From NCBI GenBank assembly GCA_019136335.1, contig JAGVUK010000158.1, forward strand, positions 1-30,561: DNA of 30,561 nt, written 5' to 3'. The notes under the pieces are model-generated. The model searched no databases. It saw only the letters and a program-made list of their open reading frames with translations, and was not told where the DNA came from. Positions 25,586 to 30,561 of this stretch are shown here, piece by piece. Position 1 is the first letter of the stretch; each line of letters starts with the position of its first letter. Position numbers and translations under genes: made by a program. The DNA comes from Methanomicrobiales archaeon (GTDB lineage: Archaea > Halobacteriota > Methanomicrobia > Methanomicrobiales > Methanoculleaceae).

Positions 25586-25809
25586 CCCTCCTCCTGCTTG
25601 CGGTATCCGTCGCCATCACGGCGGTTTCGCTCGCCTTTGGGTTCCCGTTCTTCTTCCTCTTCCTATTTATACCGCTGATCCCGCTCTTCGGGAAACCCCC
25701 TGCCACGAGGCGCTGCCCGGTCTGCGGGTGGGAGACCGCAGGCGGCGAGCGCTTCTGCCCCCATGACGGGACCCCCCTCACGCCCGAGGGTGGAGATGGC
25801 GAGGTTTAA
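25582..25809 (+). CDS. small membrane protein with zinc ribbon, probable CTG start
   Basis: 75 codons, frame open from CTG 25582 to TAA 25809. The N-terminus is a long hydrophobic hairpin (LLLLAVSVAITAVSLAFG then FPFFFLFLFIPLIPLF). The C-terminus holds CPVCGWETAGGERFCPHDG, a CxxC-x9-CxxH zinc-ribbon pattern. No ATG, GTG or TTG exists in this frame between 25507 and the membrane segment; the CTG overlaps the mfnF stop as CTGA, just as mfnF overlaps mfnD as ATGA, so a coupled CTG start is the simplest reading. Another CTG at 25576 is possible. Function unknown; perhaps linked to methanofuran or membrane-bound partners. It overlaps the antisense zinc-ribbon/HTH gene by 147 bases. Confidence 0.6.
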   Translation: MTLLLLAVSVAITAVSLAFGFPFFFLFLFIPLIPLFGKPPATRRCPVCGWETAGGERFCPHDGTPLTPEGGDGEV

Positions 25810-26310
25810 GAGCGAGAGCGGTAGAGGGAGGCCGAAGAGTTCGGTCGCCGGGATCGTGCCGAAGTCCCGGGAGGCGTAGTTCCGGACGGTGCCCCTGTCC
25901 ACGACGATCCCCAGCGCGCGGAGGTGTTCGGCAACCCGGTTGAAGGGCATCCGCTGCGACAGGAGGAGGCAGAGGTCGACGACGGGCGACGCGAGGCGGG
26001 TGTCGGGGTAGAAGGGCGCATCCGCGTAGCAGAGTGAACCGCACTGCCGGCAGTAGAACCGCTTCACGAAGACCCTGATCGCCCGCTCCTTCCCGTTTTC
26101 AAGTATGACGGCAAACCGTTTCGGCCGCAGATCGTGTCCGGTCACCTGGCCGCCGCACGACGGGCAGGCGTCGAGACTGGTGAACTTCACGCCGTCCATC
26201 GCCGTCAGGGCGTTTCCCACGAGATCGACCAGAATCGGCGGAACCAGCAGTGTTTTCTTCGCGATGGCAATGCTCTCCTGTTCAGCTGTGCGAAAGGTGT
26301 AGGCGTCCAC
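25663..26310 (-). CDS. zinc-ribbon and helix-turn-helix protein resembling a transposase N-terminus
   Basis: 215 residues from a GTG start at 26310. Two CxxC pairs (CPSCGG near 49 and CRQCGS near 88) form a zinc ribbon. Then comes DLCLLLSQRMPFNRVAEHLR and GIVVDRGTVRNYA, a helix-turn-helix. This layout resembles the DNA-binding front of ISL3-like or IS6-like transposases, but the catalytic DDE domain is missing. The last ~50 residues lie antisense to the small zinc-ribbon membrane gene and look low in complexity, so the true C-terminus is uncertain. It could be a truncated transposase or a domesticated DNA-binding protein. Confidence 0.5.
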   Translation of the reverse strand: MDAYTFRTAEQESIAIAKKTLLVPPILVDLVGNALTAMDGVKFTSLDACPSCGGQVTGHDLRPKRFAVILENGKERAIRVFVKRFYCRQCGSLCYADAPFYPDTRLASPVVDLCLLLSQRMPFNRVAEHLRALGIVVDRGTVRNYASRDFGTIPATELFGLPLPLSLLNLAISTLGREGGPVMGAEALAACGLPPADRAAPRGRGFPEERDQRYK

Positions 26311-26774
26311 CGATATTAACAGCTTCCCCGGACGGTGACGGCAGAATGGGGGAGATGCCCTGTGCCGCCTACGAGTTCTGCAAATCCCGTGCTGCTCCTT
26401 TACGGCAACGCGTTCTCCCGCGCGAGGCCGTATCGCTATCCGCGCCTATCACTCCCCACGGTGGGGGTCGGGACCGGGTCGTGCGTGGAAGTTAGCGGGG
26501 CGCTGAAGGTCTGCCTCACGCGCCCCGGAACAGGGTGTTCCGGTCCGGGAGGGCTGTTTCAGGCCGCGGGAAGGGGCCGCTTCGGCCCGGGGCGTCATCC
26601 GGCCCCACAGGGTCTCCTCCTCAGACCGCCCGGGCGACGGTTTAGCAGATCTGCCTGGCAGTCATATGGAAGCAAACCCGGGTTCCCCGGGCTGTCATCC
26701 GGTCAAGAACTCAACGCGGCAATATGGTCCATCTTTAGCCGGGCGGCCACGCCGGGGAGGGCTGAGCAGATCCT
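26311..26774. other. stretch without recognisable gene
   Basis: GC-rich sequence between the start of the zinc-ribbon/HTH gene and the fdh promoter. The open frames in it show no motif or ribosome-binding site. No RNA gene recognised. Confidence 0.5.
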
Positions 26775-26803
26775 GTTAACTACTATAATTTAAGTAGCTT
26801 AAC
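26775..26803 (+). promoter_or_regulatory. 29-bp AT-rich dyad with box A upstream of fdhA1
   Basis: Outer arms GTTAAC-TACT and AGTA-GCTTAAC form an imperfect inverted repeat around TATAATTTA. A matching 29-bp element precedes fdhA2 (30132-30160). The TATA-like core would set transcription near 26814, leaving GAGAGG as a ribosome-binding site before ATG 26839. A regulator bound here could block the promoter. Confidence 0.6.
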
Positions 26804-26838
26804 ATCAGATACTCGGTCGCCAGAGAGGCGATAGATGC

Positions 26839-28810
26839 ATGACGTTACAGTATGTTGCCACAACATGCCCCTACTGCGGTACGGGATGCAGTTTCAACCT
26901 TGTCGTCCAGGACGGCAAGGTGGTTGGAACGGCACCGTACCGCCGCTCACCCGTGAACGAGGGAAAGGTATGCCCGAAGGGCACCTATGCCCATGAGTTC
27001 GTGAACAGCCCGGACCGTCTCACAAAGCCGCTCATCAAGAAGGACGGCAAGTTTGTCGAGGCGACCTGGGATGAGGCCTACAGCCTGATTGCAAAGAAGT
27101 TCAAGTCCTACAAGCCCGATGAGTTCGCGGCGCTCGCATCGGCCCGGGTCTCGAACGAAGAGAACTACCTGCTGATGAAGTTTGCCCGCGGCGTCATGAA
27201 GTCGCGGCACCGCCGAGTCCAAGTGCGTCTTCGTCCTCGGGTCCAACACCTTCGAGCAGCACCCCCTGATCGGCCGCAAGATCGTCCAGGCGAAGATGAA
27301 CGGCGCAAAGGTCATCTACGCCGACCCGCGTTACACCGCAACCGCCCGGCAGGCGGACCTCTACATGCCGTTTGTCTCCGGCAGCGACGTCGCCATCTTA
27401 AACGGCCTGATGCAGGAGATCATCAAGAACGGCTGGGAAGACAAGGAGTTCATCGCCAAGCGCACGAAGGACTACGAGAAACTCAAGGAAGTCGTCATGA
27501 AAGATGCTTACAGCCTTGAGAACGTCTCGAAGATCTCCGGCATCCCGGTCGAGAGCCTCAAGACCGCCGCCGAGTGGCTCGGCACCACGAAGCCCGGCGC
27601 GATCCTCTACTCGATGGGCATCACCCAGCACACCGTCGGTGTCGACAACGTCAAGTCGGTCGCAAACATCCAGATGCTGCTCGGGAACCTCGGGAAACCC
27701 GGTAGCGGCGTGAACGCTCTCCGCGGCCAGAACAACGTCCAGGGCGCCTGCGACATGGGCGCGCTCCCGGTCGTCTTCACCGCCTACCAGAAGGTCACCG
27801 ATGCGGCCGTCCACAAGAAGTTCGCCGACGCCTGGGGCTTCCCCGACGGCATCTGCGAGCCGAAGAACGGGTATGAGGTCACCGTCATGATGGACGTCCT
27901 GACCGACAACCCCGGCGAACTCAAGTGCATGTACATCATGGGCGAGAACCCGATGCTCTCCGACCCGGACCTCAACCACGTCCGGCATGCCCTCGAGAGC
28001 CTGGAGTTCCTGGTCGTCCAGGACATCTTCCTGACCGAGACCGCCGAGATGGCCGACGTGGTCCTTCCCGCCGCCTGCTACGCGGAACGGAACGGCACCC
28101 AGACCAGCACCGAGCGGCGCGTCCAGATGTGGCGCAAGGCCCAGGACCCGCCGGGCGAGGCAAAGGAAGACTGGCAGATCATCAGCGAGCTCGCGGCAAA
28201 GATGGGCTACGCAAAACAGTTCCCCTACCAGAGCGCCGAGGAGATCTTCACCGAAGTCGCCGCCGTCACCCCGTCCTACCACGGCATGAACTATGAGCGG
28301 CTCAGCAAGCCCGAAGCCCTGCACTGGCCCTGCCCGACCCTGGAGCACCCGGGAACGCCGATCCTCCACAAAGAGAAGTTCTCCCACCCCGACGGTCTCG
28401 GTATCTTCACCCCGATCGAGTGGAAACCCCCGGCGGAGGTCCCCGACGCGGAGTACCCGTTCGTGCTCACGACCGGGCGGGTCCTCTGGCACTGGCATAC
28501 CGGCAGCATGACCCGCCGGTCCGCGACGCTCGATGCCGAGGTCCCCACCGGCTGGATCGAGATCAATCCCGAGGACGCAAAGGCGCTCGGCATCAAGGAT
28601 AAAGAGAAGGTCCGTGCCGTCACCCGCCGCGGATCCGTCGAAGTCCCCGCGAAGGTGACGAAAGACATCATGAAAGGCATCATGTTCATGCCGTTCCACT
28701 TCGCCGAGTGCGCGGCAAACATCCTGACGAACAACGCTCTCGACCCGATCGCAAAGATCCCGGAGTTCAAGGCCTGTGCTGTGAAGGTTGAGAAGATTAT
28801 GGAGGCCTGA
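26839..28810 (+). pseudogene. fdhA: formate dehydrogenase alpha subunit FdhA (copy 1) with internal deletion and frameshift
   Basis: FdhA oxidises formate at a molybdopterin or tungstopterin site and passes electrons through FdhB to F420 or to the heterodisulfide reductase complex. The N-terminal [4Fe-4S] motif CPYCGTGC and its fourth Cys in VCPKGTYAHEF are present. The frame is good to MKSRH (27210), then fails. It resumes at about 27212 in another frame with AESKCVFVLGSNTFEQHPLI and continues to the stop at 28810 through GKPGSGVNALRGQNNVQG, TETAEMADVVLPAACYAE, LTTGRVLWHWHTGSMTRR and MPFHFAE. Comparison with the family shows about 32 missing codons, the part that would carry the active-site Cys (family RHIDHCARLCH region). 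As written the enzyme would be inactive. fdhB follows two bases after the stop. Confidence 0.88.
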
Positions 28811-28812
28811 AG

Positions 28813-29964
28813 ATGGCAGCAATTGGCGATATGTTCTACACGTGGGCGGCAGACGCCGATGTGCTCAAGAAGGGCGAGTGCGGAGGCGCGATCACCGCCC
28901 TGCAGCAGTACGCCCTCTCGTCCGGCATGGTGGACGCGGTCCTTGCCGTCAGGAAGGGTGCGGACATCTACGATGCGGTCCCGACATTCATCACCAACCC
29001 CGCCGAGGTCGCAGAGACGGCGGGCTCGCTCCACTGCGGGACGCTCCTGCTCTCGAAACTGGTGAAAGACTACCTGGACAGCAATAAGACCGCGCGGCTC
29101 GGTGTCACCGTCAAGGGCTGCGACACGATGGGTCTCATCGAACTCGCGAAGCGGGATGCGGTCGACCTGGATCGCCTCATCCTGCTCGGCGTGAACTGCG
29201 GCGGTTCGGTCAGCCCGGTCCTGGCCCGGAAGATGATCCGCGAGAAGTTCGAGGTCGACCCCGATCTGGTCCACAAAGAGGAGATCGACAAGGGCCAGTT
29301 CATCATCGAGTACGAAGGTGGCCACAAAGGGATCAAGATCGATGACCTCGAGGACGAGGGCTACGGCCGCCGCTCGAACTGCCGCCGGTGCCTCTACAAG
29401 GTCCCGCGCCAGGCCGACCTCGCCTGTGGGAACTGGGGCGTCATCGGCGATAAGGCCGGGAAGGCCACGTTCGTCGAGGTCTGCTCCAAGAAGGGCGCAA
29501 ACCTCCTCGATGCGGCTGTGAAGGCCGGCGCCGTCAAGACCGAGCCCGCGATCCCGAAGGGGATCGAGATCCGCGGCAAGGTCGAGGGCGCCATGCTCAA
29601 TCTCGGCAATAAGTGGCGGAAGAAGAACTTCGAAGCGCTCGCATCCGATCTCTGGGGCACCATCGGCCGCGAGACGGGCCGGTGCATCAAGTGCTACTCC
29701 TGCATCGAGAACTGCCCGGTCTGCTTCCCGGCTGCAGAGGACCTCAAAGGAAAATCCAGGATGGTCATATCCGGAGAGGTTCCGCCGAACCCGATGTTCC
29801 ATCTCCGGCGGTTTGCGCACATATCCGACTCCTGCATCAACTGCGGCCAGTGCGAAGAACTCTGCCCGATGGATATCCCACTTGCGCTCTTCTCCCACGC
29901 CATCAGGACCGAGGGCGACAGCGCATTCGAGCCCAAGCTCGGGAAGGCGCCCTACACCAACTAA
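28813..29964 (+). CDS. fdhB: formate dehydrogenase beta subunit FdhB (F420-dependent)
   Basis: 383 residues, intact. FdhB takes electrons from FdhA and, through its FrhB-like flavin domain, reduces coenzyme F420 or supplies the heterodisulfide reductase complex. The N-terminal FrhB-type part has KGECGGAITALQQYAL and TVKGCDTMGLIELAKRDAVD; the centre has NCRRCLYKVPRQADLACGNW, a further cluster site. Two C-terminal ferredoxin-like motifs, CIKCYSCIENCPVC (about 291-304) and CINCGQCEELCPMD (about 341-354), bind [4Fe-4S] clusters. It starts two bases after the fdhA1 stop and is followed by an oligo-T tract. Its intactness beside a broken fdhA1 argues that the break in fdhA1 is recent or artefactual. 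Confidence 0.93.
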   Translation: MAAIGDMFYTWAADADVLKKGECGGAITALQQYALSSGMVDAVLAVRKGADIYDAVPTFITNPAEVAETAGSLHCGTLLLSKLVKDYLDSNKTARLGVTVKGCDTMGLIELAKRDAVDLDRLILLGVNCGGSVSPVLARKMIREKFEVDPDLVHKEEIDKGQFIIEYEGGHKGIKIDDLEDEGYGRRSNCRRCLYKVPRQADLACGNWGVIGDKAGKATFVEVCSKKGANLLDAAVKAGAVKTEPAIPKGIEIRGKVEGAMLNLGNKWRKKNFEALASDLWGTIGRETGRCIKCYSCIENCPVCFPAAEDLKGKSRMVISGEVPPNPMFHLRRFAHISDSCINCGQCEELCPMDIPLALFSHAIRTEGDSAFEPKLGKAPYTN

Positions 29965-29972
29965 TTTTTTTT
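29965..29972 (+). terminator. oligo-T terminator after fdhB
   Basis: Eight T residues follow the fdhB stop codon directly, a typical archaeal termination signal. Confidence 0.6.
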
Positions 29973-30073
29973 CAGCCTGCAACCTTGCCCCCTGCTGTAC
30001 GGGCAGCGCATCTCCATTCTGGAAGATGATACGCGCCTATACCCGGATCCGGGCGATTATTTCCGGTATCGCA

Positions 30074-30092
30074 GGATCTTTTCCAAAGATCC
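30074..30092. other. hairpin between fdhB and fdhA2
   Basis: GGATCTTT, loop TCC, AAAGATCC: a perfect 8-bp stem in the intergenic region. No T-tract follows. Role unknown; it may be a secondary processing or pause site. Confidence 0.4.
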
Positions 30093-30131
30093 GGGCGGCG
30101 TAGCCCACATTTATTCATCAAAAATGCCGAT

Positions 30132-30160
30132 GTTAATCACTACAATTAAATATACCTAAC
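30132..30160 (+). promoter_or_regulatory. 29-bp AT-rich element upstream of fdhA2, matching that of fdhA1
   Basis: It keeps GTTAA, ACTA-AATT-AA and CTAAC at the same positions as the fdhA1 element (26775-26803), although the rest of the upstream regions differ. Its AATTAAATATA can act as box A with transcription starting near 30175. A second AT-rich run, CTTTTATATAT at 30166-30176, lies too close to ATG 30190 for normal spacing. Confidence 0.55.
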
Positions 30161-30189
30161 TTCGACTTTTATATATCCGAGGTTTTACC

Positions 30190-30561
30190 ATGGAACTCAA
30201 GTATGTACAGACCACATGCCCGTACTGTGGTACGGGATGCAGCTTCAACCTCGTCGTGAAGGACGGGAAGGTTGTCGGCACACAACCATACACCCGTTCA
30301 CCCGTCAACGAGGGAAAGGTATGCCCGAAGGGCACCTACGCTCACGAGTTCGTGAACAGCCCGGACCGTCTCACAAAGCCGCTCATCAAGAAGGACGGCA
30401 AGTTTGTCGAGGCGACCTGGGATGAGGCCTACGACCTGATCGCATCAAAGTTCAAGTCCTACAAGCCCGATGAGTTCGCGGCGCTCGCATCGGCCCGGGT
30501 CTCGAACGAAGAGAACTACCTGCTGATGAAGTTTGCCCGCGGCGTCATGAAGTCGCGGCAC
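30190..30561 (+). CDS. fdhA: formate dehydrogenase alpha subunit FdhA (copy 2), 3' end outside window
   Basis: 124 codons are present, in frame to the last base. ATG 30190 follows GAGG. The [4Fe-4S] motif CPYCGTGC and the fourth Cys in VCPKGTYAHEF are intact, and the N-terminus differs from copy 1 only at scattered positions (MELKYVQTT against MTLQYVATT; VVKDGK against VVQDGK). From 30448 to the end (30561) it is identical at the DNA level to 27097-27210 of copy 1, which points to gene conversion or strong recent selection for identity. The catalytic part lies beyond the edge. If intact, this copy could supply the active alpha subunit for the preceding FdhB. Confidence 0.9.
   Translation, partial: MELKYVQTTCPYCGTGCSFNLVVKDGKVVGTQPYTRSPVNEGKVCPKGTYAHEFVNSPDRLTKPLIKKDGKFVEATWDEAYDLIASKFKSYKPDEFAALASARVSNEENYLLMKFARGVMKSRH

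Noticed and set aside
27181..27260. Selenocysteine codon in fdhA1
   Set aside because: The segment that would carry the Cys or Sec codon is missing from copy 1 and lies beyond the window in copy 2, so nothing can be said.

Overview
The window reads as a GC-rich euryarchaeal chromosome segment, most likely from a hydrogenotrophic methanogen of the Methanomicrobiales (a Methanoculleus-like organism). Supporting evidence is an archaeal TATA-binding protein, two neighbouring methanofuran-biosynthesis genes (mfnD, mfnF), F420-type formate dehydrogenase genes (fdhA-fdhB plus a second fdhA), AT-rich box A promoters in a GC-rich background, and secreted proteins with the PDC-like sensor, PEGA and beta-propeller domains common in methanogens. 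The genus is inference; no rRNA or tRNA gene was seen.

Bases 1-14,300 are a loose, scarred accessory region. It holds a partial 4Fe-4S protein; a SAM methyltransferase broken by a 43-bp tandem duplication; a secreted protein made of three sensor-like repeats; a tandem pair of six-helix membrane proteins (minus strand); an acetoacetate decarboxylase-like gene followed by a short-chain dehydrogenase; a membrane-anchored 5'-nucleotidase-type phosphoesterase; a frameshifted lipoprotein fusing two kinds of substrate-binding domain; and a small membrane protein. Scattered through it are three paralogous ~100-residue helical proteins with a shared 5' leader, two copies of a 465-521 bp non-coding mobile element with inverted ends and 4-bp target duplications, a remnant of the sensor gene holding one of those elements, and a fragment of a second dehydrogenase gene.

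Bases 14,290-18,500 encode envelope proteins: a polytopic membrane protein and a beta-propeller/PEGA protein on the minus strand, divergent from a secreted transglutaminase-like protein. The divergent gap carries a perfect 19-bp inverted repeat.

Bases 18,800-26,300 look like core genome: AMP-forming acetyl-CoA synthetase behind a perfect 22-bp palindrome, tbp, a winged-helix regulator convergent with rpiA-surE, then mfnD-mfnF and a small membrane zinc-ribbon gene that seems to start at CTG in a CTGA overlap. A zinc-ribbon/HTH gene overlaps that one antisense.

Bases 26,775-30,561 hold fdhA1-fdhB and the start of fdhA2. Both fdhA genes follow a related 29-bp dyad that overlaps the likely box A. 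fdhA1 lacks the roughly 32 codons that should carry the catalytic Cys and is frameshifted there. The window ends at exactly the homologous base of fdhA2 after 114 identical bases, so an assembly fault is a strong possibility.

Together the genes suggest a formate-using methanogen that assimilates acetate through Acs and makes methanofuran, next to a duplicating, element-rich accessory segment.
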